Assembly: GCF_007858255.1 (NCBI RefSeq)
Contig: NZ_VFEU01000012.1
Coordinates: forward strand, 62,001 to 126,000
DNA from: Pseudomonas rhodesiae
Lineage (GTDB): Bacteria; Pseudomonadota; Gammaproteobacteria; Pseudomonadales; Pseudomonadaceae
DNA length: 64,000 bases
Direction: 5' to 3'
Part shown: positions 16,420 to 25,072 of the stretch, in pieces
How the letters are laid out: each line of letters starts with the position of its first letter
Position numbering within the stretch: position 1 is the stretch's first letter
Position numbers and translations under genes: made by a program
Notes under the pieces: model-generated
What the model was told of the DNA's origin: nothing
The model's database searches: none
What the model saw: the letters and a program-made list of their open reading frames with translations, nothing else

Positions 16420-17551
16420 ATTATTCGACAGCGCCGCGTGTGCCCTGGCCGTTACCGGCGAAGACGGCACGATCCTCAAGGCCAATGCGCGATTCGGCGA
16501 TTGGCTGGGGTTCAGTATTGCCGAGCTGTGCACGCGCAGGTTCCAGGACCTGCTGACCATGGGTGGGCGAATTTTCCACCAGACCCATCTGGCCCCTATG
16601 CTGCGCATGCACGGCAGCGTCACCGAAGTGAAACTGGACATCCTGCACCGCGATGGCCACAAGGTGACTGTGCTGCTCAACGGCAATAAACGCCAGCAGG
16701 CCGATGAGATGGTCTACGACCTGGCGCTGTTCGGCACCACCGACCGCGACAAATACGAACGCGAACTGCTGAACGCCCGCAACCTGGCCGAAGCGTTGCT
16801 GCAGGAAAAAACCTCCACCGAACTGGCTTTGCAGAATGCCCAGGCGGAGCTGAAGCAGGCCTACGCTTTCTCCCAGCGACGTGCGGTGTTCGCCGAACAA
16901 ATGATGGCGATCGTCAGCCACGACCTGAAAAACCCGCTGACCGCCATTCGCATGGCCTCGGACTTTCTCAGCCGCAACGAGCGCACCGTCAAGGAGCGTC
17001 AGCTGTTGGGGCATATCGGCCAATCCTCAGAACGCGCCCAGCGCATGATCGCCGACCTGCTGGATTTCACCCAGGCGCGGGTCGGCCACGGCATCGTGAT
17101 CAAAGCCGCGCCACTGGACCTGCACAACGTGATTCATCGCGCGGTGGATGAACTGCGTGTGGCCTTCCCCAAGGCCACCCTGGTGCATTGCACCGAAGGC
17201 GCGGGCGAGACGTGCCTGGATGCCGACCGCGTGCAGCAGATCATCGGCAACCTGGTGGCCAACAGCGTGGCCTATGGCGATCTACAGCAGCCCATCACCA
17301 TCACCTCGCGCCTGGACAATGGCGCAGGCGCGGTATCAGTACATAACCACGGCGCGCCGATCCCTCAAGCCTTGCTGGCCGGGCTGTTCGAACCCATGAC
17401 CCGCGGCACCGACCAGGGCAGCGATGTGCGCAGCGTAGGCTTGGGTTTGTACATCGTGCGCGAATTGGCCAAGGTGCATGGCGGCGATGTGACGGTAAGT
17501 TCCTGCGCGACCGCCGGCACTACGTTTACGGTGACGTTTCAGAACACGTAG
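16409..17551 (+). CDS. PAS-domain sensor histidine kinase paired with RsbQ-like hydrolase
   Basis: 380 aa from a GTG overlapping the hydrolase stop. A PAS domain covers residues 5-110, with MGGRIFHQTHLAPMLRMHGS, which resembles the RsbP PAS domain. A coiled-coil linker covers about 113-160. The HisKA box is SHDLKNPLTAIR with H171. The HATPase domain has N-box ANSVAYG and G-box SVGLGLYIVRE. No membrane segment, so it is a cytoplasmic sensor. No response regulator gene is adjacent, so the partner lies elsewhere. Confidence 0.9.
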   Translation: MPAELFDSAACALAVTGEDGTILKANARFGDWLGFSIAELCTRRFQDLLTMGGRIFHQTHLAPMLRMHGSVTEVKLDILHRDGHKVTVLLNGNKRQQADEMVYDLALFGTTDRDKYERELLNARNLAEALLQEKTSTELALQNAQAELKQAYAFSQRRAVFAEQMMAIVSHDLKNPLTAIRMASDFLSRNERTVKERQLLGHIGQSSERAQRMIADLLDFTQARVGHGIVIKAAPLDLHNVIHRAVDELRVAFPKATLVHCTEGAGETCLDADRVQQIIGNLVANSVAYGDLQQPITITSRLDNGAGAVSVHNHGAPIPQALLAGLFEPMTRGTDQGSDVRSVGLGLYIVRELAKVHGGDVTVSSCATAGTTFTVTFQNT

Positions 17552-18342
17552 GCGTTGCCCTGCATGACCGGCTCGACACTGCCGGTCAACACCACTGCGC
17601 CTTGCCCGTCCCAATCGACCCTGACAGTGCCGCCATCGCATTGCACCTGCACTCTGCTGTCCAGCAAACCCCGGCGGATACCATTGACCACTGCCGCACA
17701 ACAACACGTTCCCGAGCCCAACGGCACGCCGCCGCCGCGCTCCCAGATACGCAGGCGGATGTGGCCACGGTTGAGCACCTGGACGAAATGTACGTTGGTT
17801 CCCGCCGGGAATAATGGATGCTGCTCCAGCTCCGGGCCCGCAACGGCCGGGTCGACGGCGAGGATATCCGCCACGAAAAACGTGCAATGCGGGTTGCCCA
17901 TGCTGCACGCCGCCGGGCGCCCTTCGAGCGGTAAGTCAAGGGTGTCCAGGGCTTCGGCCAACGGTACCGCTGCCCACTCCAGCGACGGCGGCCCCATGCT
18001 TACCGACACCCGCCGCCCTGCCTCGCGCGTGCATGTGAGCAAGCCGCGATCGGTCCGCAGCACAATCGAGTCACTGCCGGCTTCATGCATCAAACGGTCG
18101 GCCACCCCTCGCGTCGCACTGCCGCAGGCTTGCAAGGCCGTGCCATTGGCATTCCAGAATTTGACGCGTGCGGCGGCGTCATCGCAGTCCAGCAGCACGG
18201 CCAGTTGATTGAAGCCGATGCCAGTATGACGATTGCCCAAACGCCGAGCGATCTGCGCGGTAATGGGGTCGTCCAGACCCCGGCGGTCGATGATGATGAA
18301 GTCATCACCCAGGGCGTGCATTTTCACGAAAGGTAGAGTCAC
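17539..18342 (-). CDS. DapF-like epimerase/racemase with altered active site
   Basis: 267 aa from a GTG at 18342 with AGGAC upstream. The fold and motifs follow diaminopimelate epimerase: VKMHALGDDFIIID, then ACGSATRG with C73 in the first catalytic position. In the second motif, family consensus ETxACGSGACA reads VPLGSGTCCCA, so the second catalytic cysteine is S210, with cysteines at 213-215. The first loop N-G is also S-A. It is probably not the housekeeping DapF; it may be an amino-acid racemase of other specificity or inactive. It overlaps the convergent kinase end by 13 bases. Confidence 0.8.
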   Translation of the reverse strand: MTLPFVKMHALGDDFIIIDRRGLDDPITAQIARRLGNRHTGIGFNQLAVLLDCDDAAARVKFWNANGTALQACGSATRGVADRLMHEAGSDSIVLRTDRGLLTCTREAGRRVSVSMGPPSLEWAAVPLAEALDTLDLPLEGRPAACSMGNPHCTFFVADILAVDPAVAGPELEQHPLFPAGTNVHFVQVLNRGHIRLRIWERGGGVPLGSGTCCCAAVVNGIRRGLLDSRVQVQCDGGTVRVDWDGQGAVVLTGSVEPVMQGNAYVF

Positions 18343-18421
18343 GGGCTGTCCTGAGGTCGACCGCAGAGGGAACCTGAGGATACCCTGAAGCCGCCGCCTT
18401 GACCTATCGAAGGACCGAACC

Positions 18422-18922
18422 ATGCTTATCGTCTTCAGCGGATTGCCCGGCACCGGCAAGACCACCCTGGCCTATGAACTGGCGCGGCGGCTCAACGCGG
18501 TTTACCTGCGGATCGATGTGATCGAGCAGGCCATTCGCGATGCCGGGGTGCTGGCGGGCGATGTGGGCAGCAGCGGTTACGGTGTGGCCAATGCCGTAGC
18601 GTTGAGCAATCTGGGCTTGGGCCATTGTGTGATCGCGGACGGTGTCAACCCCGTGCGGGAAAGCCGCGCCGCTTGGCAAACGGTAGCCCTGGCGGCGGGC
18701 GTCGAGTTAGTGGACGTAGAGGTGATTTGCTCTGACCGACAAGAACATCAACGCCGGGTTGAATGCCGTACGGGGGATATCCCCGGCCTGACGCCACCCA
18801 CCTGGCGGTCGGTGATGGCCCATGAGTACGAAGCCTGGGCGCAGGCGCCATTGAGCGTTGACACGGCGAACCTATCGGCAGCCGAGGCGGTTGAAAGGCT
18901 GCTAGCTCATCTGGGGCGATAA
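18422..18922 (+). CDS. P-loop kinase (AAA_33/zeta-like)
   Basis: 166 aa. Walker A is GLPGTGKTT at residues 7-15, followed by YLRIDVIEQAI, a typical acceptor-binding segment of small-molecule kinases. A later basic helix (RQEHQRRVECR) is probably the lid. Substrate unknown. Divergent from the DapF-like gene with 79 bases between the starts. Confidence 0.82.
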   Translation: MLIVFSGLPGTGKTTLAYELARRLNAVYLRIDVIEQAIRDAGVLAGDVGSSGYGVANAVALSNLGLGHCVIADGVNPVRESRAAWQTVALAAGVELVDVEVICSDRQEHQRRVECRTGDIPGLTPPTWRSVMAHEYEAWAQAPLSVDTANLSAAEAVERLLAHLGR

Positions 18923-18944
18923 GTGGAATCGCGCTGGTGTTTTT

Positions 18945-19085
18945 GGGGCTGCTGCGCCACCCAGCGCGGGGCAAGTCCGCTCACCCCATAAAGCCACCCT
19001 AAGCACGCTTTTGCCGTGAGCTTTTAGGTGGCGAGCGGGCTTGTGGAATCGTCGCACCGCCCGCGCGAGGGCGCGAAGCGGCCCT
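18945..19085. repeat. Long imperfect inverted repeat, REP-related
   Basis: Left arm about 18946-18985 and right arm about 19028-19085 read as reverse complements with gaps (GCAAGTCCGCTCACC against GGCGAGCGGGCTTG). The core between them also pairs partly (AGCCACCCTAAGC against GCTTTTAGGTGGC). The right arm motif GTCGCACCGCCCG recurs at 51386-51537. It lies between the kinase gene and the convergent transpeptidase gene and could fold into a long hairpin that terminates both. Confidence 0.6.
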
Positions 19086-19088
19086 GTA

Positions 19089-20690
19089 TCAGAGCACGCT
19101 GCCCATCGCCTTCATCAGCACCGGGTCGCGCCCGTAGATATCCGGCGCGTACACCAGCCCGCCTTGACGATCCACTTCCACGGTCCAGTAACTCAACAGC
19201 ACCGGCACGGGAGTGGCCAGGCGGAATTCGTGGGTCACGCCGGTGGCCAGCAGTTCGTCGGTGCGAGTGCGCTCGGCAGGACTGACCAGCAGGTCGCGCA
19301 GCAGCAACGGTTGTTCAACCCGCACGCAGCCGGAGCTGAACGCGCGCGGGCCCTTGGTGAACAGCGGCTGGCTGGGGGTGTCGTGCAGGTACACCGAGTA
19401 GGGATTGGGAAAGCGCATCACGATTTTGCCCAGCGGATTGCGCGGGCCGGCTTCCTGGCGCAGCAAGATATTGCCGGGGCGCGCCCAGTCGATCTGTTCC
19501 GGCGCCAGCGGGTGGCCTTCGGCATCGAGCACTTGCAGGTTCTGCTGGCGCAGGTATTCGGGGTTGAGGCGAATGGCCGGGAGCTTGTCCTCGCGCATGA
19601 TAGTGGGCGGGATGGTCCAAGTGGGGTTGAGGGTCAAGCGGGTGATGCGCGACTTGAGCAACGGTGTCTGGCGCTCGGCGCGCCCCACCTGCAGACGGGT
19701 TTGCCACACGGGAATGCCGCTCTGGTACACGCTCAGTTGCGCAGCGGCGACGTTGACCAGCACGCCTTCGGGTTCCAGGTCCTGGGCCAGCCAGCGGAAG
19801 CGTTCGAGGTTGATGCGCAACTGCTCGCGCCGTACCGCCGGGCTGATATTGAGTTCGGCCACGGTGCCGGCGCCGATCACGCCATCGGCCTGCAATGAAT
19901 GGCTGAGCTGAAAGGCTTTGACCGCGTCTACCAGTTCCGCGCGGTACTGCTTGCCGCCCCCCTTGGGTTCAGCGGCCAGGTAGCCGCCACTAAAGAGACG
20001 CCGTGCCAGCTCCGGTACTCGCGCGTCTTCCATGCCAGGGCGCAACAACGGGCCGCTGCCCACCGGGTCCCAATGGGGCAAGGGTTGCTGACGCACGCTG
20101 GCGTAGGCATTGCGCAGGCTGCGGTAGAGGTCGGCGCTGGGACGCGCCTGGTCGAAGGCTTGCGCCATGTCGTGCAGGCCCAATGCAGCGAAGGCCAACA
20201 CCTCGGCATTCGGGTCGCCGCTCGGCGGCTGCGCGTGCCACAGCGGCTCGAAGCGCGATTGCTGCAAGCGCCCGTAGTGCAAATCCTGCAGGGCTTGCAG
20301 ATAGTGGCGGCTGCTGTCGATATCGCTGCACAGCACGTTGGCCGTGGCATCTACGGTTGGCAGGCTATAGTGGGAAGGGTCCAGGCCGTCGTCGGCGAGC
20401 AATTGCAGTTGGGCATGCAAGGCTTGGCGACGGGTTTCATCGGACCACAACGCGACATCGCCCTGCTGCTGATAAAAGGCTTGCAGACGCAGTTGCGCGG
20501 CGGCGTCGATCTGCGGCGCCAGGCCAGGGCAGACACTGGGCAACTGCGCCAGCGCCTGTTGCACGGGGGCCAGGTCGATCGGCGCCGGCGTGGTCACCGG
20601 CAAGGGTTCAACGGGCAGCGCTTCGGCCGTGGCGACCAGTGGTGCAACGAGCAAGCAAATGCTCAAGTAACATGCGTGTTTTTTGAACAA
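19089..20690 (-). CDS. L,D-transpeptidase, YcbB/LdtD type
   Basis: 533 aa with a signal peptide of about 22 residues. An N-terminal scaffold domain is followed by a peptidoglycan-binding segment near 240-280 (VDAVKAFQLSHSLQADGVIG). The YkuD catalytic domain carries HDTPSQPLF and SSGCVRVEQP, with the nucleophile C455. LdtD-type enzymes form 3-3 crosslinks in periplasmic peptidoglycan. Length is close to the E. coli enzyme (615 aa) but shorter at the N-terminus. Divergent from a second L,D-transpeptidase-like gene only 38 bases away. Confidence 0.92.
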   Translation of the reverse strand: MFKKHACYLSICLLVAPLVATAEALPVEPLPVTTPAPIDLAPVQQALAQLPSVCPGLAPQIDAAAQLRLQAFYQQQGDVALWSDETRRQALHAQLQLLADDGLDPSHYSLPTVDATANVLCSDIDSSRHYLQALQDLHYGRLQQSRFEPLWHAQPPSGDPNAEVLAFAALGLHDMAQAFDQARPSADLYRSLRNAYASVRQQPLPHWDPVGSGPLLRPGMEDARVPELARRLFSGGYLAAEPKGGGKQYRAELVDAVKAFQLSHSLQADGVIGAGTVAELNISPAVRREQLRINLERFRWLAQDLEPEGVLVNVAAAQLSVYQSGIPVWQTRLQVGRAERQTPLLKSRITRLTLNPTWTIPPTIMREDKLPAIRLNPEYLRQQNLQVLDAEGHPLAPEQIDWARPGNILLRQEAGPRNPLGKIVMRFPNPYSVYLHDTPSQPLFTKGPRAFSSGCVRVEQPLLLRDLLVSPAERTRTDELLATGVTHEFRLATPVPVLLSYWTVEVDRQGGLVYAPDIYGRDPVLMKAMGSVL

Positions 20691-20728
20691 TGCCTTAGCT
20701 CCAATCCACAGTGGGGGAAGTACTGTAG

Positions 20729-21442
20729 ATGCTGACTTTTATGTGCCGCCTCGGCCTGATCACCGCAAGCCTGGCTGTGTTGAGTACATCTGTGCTCGCC
20801 GCCGACGGCAACGTTCCTTCCTTGTATAGCAGCCTGGCGCGCTCGGCTCCAGAACTCAATCCTACTGTGCTCAAAAGCGCCCTGAACGCCGTGCAATGCG
20901 CGGTCAATAATGGCGAAGAACGTTCCGAGCGCCTGGCCGTGATCGATTATTCCCAACCTTCGACCGCCCGTCGCCTGTGGATCTTCGACCTGCGCAAGAA
21001 AACCCTGCTGCTGCGCGACTTGGTGGCCCACGGCGCCAAGTCCGGGGAAAACTTCGCCACGCAGTTCTCCAACCTTGAAGGCAGCCATCAATCCAGCCTG
21101 GGCCTGTTCCGCACCCAGGAGAGTTACCTGGGCACCCACGGCTATTCGCTGCGCATGGATGGCCTGGAGCCGGGCTTCAATGACTCAGCCCGCGACCGCG
21201 CCATTGTGATTCATGCCGCCGACTACGTCAGCCCGCTGTGGAGCAAGCGCGAAGGCCGTATCGGTCGCAGCCAGGGTTGCCCGGCCGTCCGCCCGCAAGT
21301 GGCGCGTCAAGTGGTGGACAAGCTCAAGGACGGGCAGTTCATGTTTTCGTGGTATCCCGACCAGCGCTGGTTGAAGTCCTCGACCTACCTCAATTGCAAA
21401 CCCCAGCAGGTGGCCAGTAGTCGTACAATCCGTGGCGGTTAG
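20729..21442 (+). CDS. Murein L,D-transpeptidase catalytic-domain protein (YkuD_2)
   Basis: 237 aa with a signal peptide to about residue 25 (VLAAD). The catalytic region has VIHAADYV and GRSQGCPAVRP, with H around 162 and nucleophile C184, as in the YkuD_2 family. GGGGAAG lies 9 nt before the ATG. The very short divergent spacing with the LdtD-like gene suggests shared control of two peptidoglycan-modifying enzymes. The tail has an extra cysteine (LNCKP) that could form a disulfide. Confidence 0.85.
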   Translation: MLTFMCRLGLITASLAVLSTSVLAADGNVPSLYSSLARSAPELNPTVLKSALNAVQCAVNNGEERSERLAVIDYSQPSTARRLWIFDLRKKTLLLRDLVAHGAKSGENFATQFSNLEGSHQSSLGLFRTQESYLGTHGYSLRMDGLEPGFNDSARDRAIVIHAADYVSPLWSKREGRIGRSQGCPAVRPQVARQVVDKLKDGQFMFSWYPDQRWLKSSTYLNCKPQQVASSRTIRGG

Positions 21443-21472
21443 CCTGTCCCCACCGATTAGAGAGAGCACCCA

Positions 21473-22219
21473 ATGCTTCTACATAAGTCCACCTGGATCG
21501 AGATCGAGCAGTTTCTACAGCGCAGCCGCACGGTGGTGGTGCCCATCGGTTCCAACGAGCAACACGGCCCCACCGGCCTGCTGGGCACCGACTGGATGTG
21601 CCCGGAAATCATCGCCCATGAAGCGCAACGGCACGCCGAACTGCTGATAGGCCCAACGTTCAATATCGGTATGGCCCAGCACCACCTGGGGTTTCCCGGC
21701 ACCATCTCGCTGCGCCCTTCCACTTTTATCGCTGCGATTGGCGACTGGGTGCGTTCGCTGGCCGGGCATGGTTTCGAGAAGATCCTGTTCTTGAACGGCC
21801 ATGGCGGCAATATCGCTACCATCGAAGCAGCCTTTTCCGAGTTGTACGCCGAAGCCAGCTTTGCGCGGCGCCCGGCCGGGTTCGCGCTGAAACTGGTGAA
21901 CTGGTGGGATCTGGAGGGCGTCAATGAGCTGGCCCAGCGTCAGTTCCCGGTCGGCCATGGCAGCCACGCCACACCCTCGGAAATCGCGGTGACCCAATGG
22001 GCCTATCCGGAGGCAATCAAGACGGCCGAGTATTCGCCACAAATTGCCAACACCGGGCCAATCCGCGAAGCCCTGGACTTCCGCGCGCGCTTCCCCGATG
22101 GCCGCATGGGCTCGGACCCGGCACTGGCGACGGTGGAAAAAGGTGGGGAGTTGGTGGCGTTGGCTGCTCAGGGGCTGATCAAAACGGTGGGCCATTTCGC
22201 TGACGAAGCCAAACCGTAA
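21473..22219 (+). CDS. Creatininase-family amidohydrolase
   Basis: 248 aa. The metal-binding motifs are present: NEQHGPTGLLGTDW (E, H and D near 29-40), LNGHGGN near 108-114, and GHGSHATPSE near 162-171. The family includes creatininase and the riboflavin/F420 precursor amidase ArfB. The true substrate cannot be assigned. It follows the transpeptidase gene by 30 bases with GAGAGAG upstream, so it may be co-transcribed. Confidence 0.88.
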   Translation: MLLHKSTWIEIEQFLQRSRTVVVPIGSNEQHGPTGLLGTDWMCPEIIAHEAQRHAELLIGPTFNIGMAQHHLGFPGTISLRPSTFIAAIGDWVRSLAGHGFEKILFLNGHGGNIATIEAAFSELYAEASFARRPAGFALKLVNWWDLEGVNELAQRQFPVGHGSHATPSEIAVTQWAYPEAIKTAEYSPQIANTGPIREALDFRARFPDGRMGSDPALATVEKGGELVALAAQGLIKTVGHFADEAKP

Positions 22220-22231
22220 ATCGCCCTTGGT

Positions 22232-22253
22232 GATAGGGGCCAAGCCCCTCTCA
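22232..22253. terminator. Hairpin between convergent genes
   Basis: GATAGGGGC and GCCCCTCTC pair around a 3-nt CAA loop (core AGGGGC at 22235-22240, GCCCCT at 22244-22249). It lies between the creatininase gene and a convergent lipoprotein gene and probably ends both transcripts. No strong T run is visible. Confidence 0.55.
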
Positions 22254-22267
22254 TCGCCGTCATCGGG

Positions 22268-22609
22268 TTATTGGCATTCCTTGGCCGCTATCTCCAGCCG
22301 CGACGGGGTAATGGTCGATGCCAGCGGCTTGCGCTCATACAAAAACACCTTGGCGCCCTCCCCGGCCTTATAAGCTTCCAGCACATCGTCGGCAGCAATC
22401 TTGCTGGTCAACACCACTTTGGCGTGACGGGAGTTTTGCGTGACCGTGGAAGAGATCCCGTGTTTTTCCAGCTTGGGCAGCACGCACTGCATATAGCTTT
22501 CAGGCGCCTTGGTGGTCTGCAAGGTCAAGCTCGGGGTGTTGGGTGCGGAAACGCATCCGGCCAGTAACACAAAAGCGAAGGCCGTGGCCGGTACGAAAAA
22601 AGAGCGCAT
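22268..22609 (-). CDS. Small lipoprotein, unknown function
   Basis: 113 aa. The ATG at 22609 follows AGGA by 6 nt. The signal sequence ends in a lipobox LLAGC near residues 15-19. The mature part is short, with TVTQNSRHAKVVLTSKIAADDV and a C-terminal KECQ; two later cysteines could pair. It is co-directional with the exported protein gene 34 bases upstream, so both probably act together at the envelope. Confidence 0.78.
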   Translation of the reverse strand: MRSFFVPATAFAFVLLAGCVSAPNTPSLTLQTTKAPESYMQCVLPKLEKHGISSTVTQNSRHAKVVLTSKIAADDVLEAYKAGEGAKVFLYERKPLASTITPSRLEIAAKECQ

Positions 22610-22643
22610 GAAAAAATCCTGACGATAACAATAAAAGTTCATA

Positions 22644-23288
22644 TCAACCCGCACGAATCAGGGCCTTGAGCGACGCGTCGAACTGCTTGAGGGCATCGAG
22701 CTGCACATCGCGCTGCTGTTCGATCTGCGCGGCAATCTCCGGTGCAGCCTTGTCACGCACCCACACCGACGGCACTTGCCGCTGCACCGAGCCTTCGGCT
22801 TTGGCGATGTATTGCAGGTTGGCGTCATAGAACCGCGCCACAAACCGCGCTTGGACCTGGTCATTGCGCGGTGTGAGCAACTGATTATGGGTGTCGAGCA
22901 TCACCACCACATCGGGATGGGCTTGTAGCAAGGCGTCCAGAGTTTCGTAAACGGTGACCGAGACAAAACTGCCCTGTAGCGAATGCATCAACCAGTCCAT
23001 GGCCAGCTCCGGGTCGGAACTGTTAACGAACGCCGCACGGATGCGTGAGTCGAGGGCATCCTTGGCGCCATTCAAGGCCATGTCGTGGTAGCGTTCAAGG
23101 TAGCTGAGGTTGTCGCGGGTGTAGTCGCTCAGCAAAACACCCACCGACTGCGTAGGCTGCAGAGAGTCTACGCTAGCGACGATCGGTAGCAAATGGCCTG
23201 TACGCAGATCGCCGGCGATTGCGGGGTTGGTGAGCAAGGCAGCGCCGAGCATCAGCAACATTGAACACAGTTGAATTAAAGTCCTCAT
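22644..23288 (-). CDS. Exported protein, unknown function
   Basis: 214 aa. The ATG at 23288 has AGGGA upstream. A signal peptide covers residues 1-25 (NPAIAG). No domain was recognised. The sequence alternates strands and helices, with VVVMLDTHNQL and VSVTVYETLDALL, which recalls small envelope proteins such as LPP20/CsgG-like folds, but this is only an impression. Probably in an operon with the downstream lipoprotein. Confidence 0.7.
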   Translation of the reverse strand: MRTLIQLCSMLLMLGAALLTNPAIAGDLRTGHLLPIVASVDSLQPTQSVGVLLSDYTRDNLSYLERYHDMALNGAKDALDSRIRAAFVNSSDPELAMDWLMHSLQGSFVSVTVYETLDALLQAHPDVVVMLDTHNQLLTPRNDQVQARFVARFYDANLQYIAKAEGSVQRQVPSVWVRDKAAPEIAAQIEQQRDVQLDALKQFDASLKALIRAG

Positions 23289-23418
23289 CGCGCATTTCCC
23301 TGAACGGCGTGTCGATGGGGCAATTTTGCGCTTATGCGGCAAAAACAGAACTTGCGTTACGTGATGGTGACTATTATCTGAACCGATAGTGCACCGATAA
23401 AATTATAAGGACCATTCC

Positions 23419-23691
23419 ATGAAGCCCCACCAGAAAACCTTCGACCGCATCCGCGAAGCCGTCCTGCCGGAGTTTCGCGATCGGGTCGCCGATTACCTGG
23501 CCGAGTACGAGCAGGTGCTGCAGGATAAGACGGTGGACGCCGACCGTTTCCAGGCCAGCGCCCACCAACTGCGCGGTTACCTGCGCGGTTTGAACACCAC
23601 GCGGGTGCTGGGCATGGCCGATTGGGAAGACCTCGACCGGCGTGCCGCGCAATTGACCGAACCGGCTACAGCGCCGGACGTTGCTGATTGA
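23419..23691 (+). CDS. Small hypothetical protein
   Basis: 90 aa, mostly helical and charged, with AAGGA 7 nt before the ATG. No membrane segment, signal or known motif. Its last 26 bases overlap the end of the convergent GST gene. The good ribosome site supports expression. Confidence 0.65.
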   Translation: MKPHQKTFDRIREAVLPEFRDRVADYLAEYEQVLQDKTVDADRFQASAHQLRGYLRGLNTTRVLGMADWEDLDRRAAQLTEPATAPDVAD

Positions 23692-24298
23692 CCCATGCCT
23701 GTACCGATGGGCGTTGCCATTGGCGCTGCGCATACGCCACCAGCTCGGCAGGCATCGGGTCACCGTTGAGGATCAAGCGGTTGAGCATCACCGCCAGGTC
23801 TACATCGGCGATCGACCACTGGCCGAATAGATAATCCGGATTACCCGCCAGCAGCGCCTGGGCCGCCGCGATCAGTTTGGCCGCGGCCGCTTCGGCCACC
23901 GGCGACAACGGCGGCATCTTCTGCCCGCAAAACACCACCAGCGTCGAGCGCTCCTGGCGAATCGGCAGTAAATCGCTGCGCAACCATGCCTGCACTTGGC
24001 GCGCCTTGGCCCGCTGCTTTGGGTCGGTCGGGTACACCGGCGTGTGCGGGTAGACCTGATCCAGATACTCCGTGATCGCGGAAGACTCCGATAATGCAAA
24101 GTCCCCCTCAACCAGGGTCGGCACCCGTTGCGTCAGCGACAACCGGGTGTAATCGGCTGCCTGGTTCTGCGCAGCGTCCAGGTCCACGGGAATGGTGTCG
24201 AAAGCCAGGCCTTTTTCCCGCAGGGTGACAAAGACCGACATGGCGTACGGACTGGTGTAGAGCGAATCGACATAAAGACGCAGCGGTTCGTGGTGCAT
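23666..24298 (-). CDS. yfcF: Glutathione S-transferase, YfcF type
   Basis: 210 aa. The sequence follows E. coli YfcF closely: SPYAMSVFVTLREKGLAFDT, RVPTLVEGDFALSESSAI (glutathione-binding), ARQVQAWLRSDLLPIRQER and FGQWSIADVDLAVMLNRL. YfcF has glutathione-dependent peroxidase-like activity and aids oxidative stress tolerance. Single gene, preceded by GGAG. Confidence 0.9.
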   Translation of the reverse strand: MHHEPLRLYVDSLYTSPYAMSVFVTLREKGLAFDTIPVDLDAAQNQAADYTRLSLTQRVPTLVEGDFALSESSAITEYLDQVYPHTPVYPTDPKQRAKARQVQAWLRSDLLPIRQERSTLVVFCGQKMPPLSPVAEAAAAKLIAAAQALLAGNPDYLFGQWSIADVDLAVMLNRLILNGDPMPAELVAYAQRQWQRPSVQAWVNQQRPAL

Positions 24299-24393
24299 GG
24301 CGATCTCCTTGAAATGAAGCCCTACGCTACGAGATCGGCGACGATAAAGACAATGCAGGCTTTTTATGGGGGCATTCCCGGCAGGAATAGCAC

Positions 24394-24954
24394 TTAGCCG
24401 GCAAAGCCTCCTGCGTCCAGAAACGTCTGTTCCTCTGCGGTAGTGACCCGCGCCAACACGGCATTGCGATGGGGGAAACGCCCAAAGCGCTCGATGATGC
24501 GCGCGTGTTCCTTGGCCCAGTGATAGGTGCTCGCGTCCAGGTGCTGGTTGAGGTCCAGGGAGCGTTGCTGGTCGGCAGGGTCTTCGGAGTGTTCAAACGG
24601 CAAGTAGCAGAATGCCCGCAGGGCCGGCTCCACCTGCTGATCCAGGCCGGCGTCGAGCAGACGCTCTGCATATAGCCGTGCCAGCGGGTCGGTGGCGAAC
24701 ATATGCGCCGTGCCGCGAAAGGCATTGCGCGGGAATTGATCAAGCAGAATCAGCAAGGCCAGCGCACCTTCCGCTGAATCGAGCCAGCCCTCTAGCTCGC
24801 GACGAGCGGCTTGCAGATGGGTCGCGTAGAACCTGTCGCGGAATGTGGCATCGAAGGTGTCGTTCTTGGCGAACCAGCGTTTGGGGCCCGCGGTTTTCCA
24901 AAAATCAACAACGCTGTGGGGAGTATGGCTGGTTGTTGCGTCATGCAGGGTCAC
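24394..24954 (-). CDS. DUF924 family protein
   Basis: 186 aa from a GTG at 24954, chosen because GGAGG lies 8 nt upstream; a frame extending to 25041 would add an odd hydrophobic leader. The motifs VVDFWKTAGPKRWFAKND, LLILLDQFPRNAFRGT and CYLPFEHSEDP are typical of DUF924, an all-helical TPR-like family of unknown function. Confidence 0.85.
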   Translation of the reverse strand: MTLHDATTSHTPHSVVDFWKTAGPKRWFAKNDTFDATFRDRFYATHLQAARRELEGWLDSAEGALALLILLDQFPRNAFRGTAHMFATDPLARLYAERLLDAGLDQQVEPALRAFCYLPFEHSEDPADQQRSLDLNQHLDASTYHWAKEHARIIERFGRFPHRNAVLARVTTAEEQTFLDAGGFAG

Positions 24955-25072
24955 GGTGGCGGCCTCCAGTGAGGGTTGAGCGAATACCGCAGAAGGTATC
25001 AGAAGCAGGACGCTGCGCACCTGAATGTTATAGGATAACACTCCGCTTATCTCTACCCTGCGACTCTAGCCC

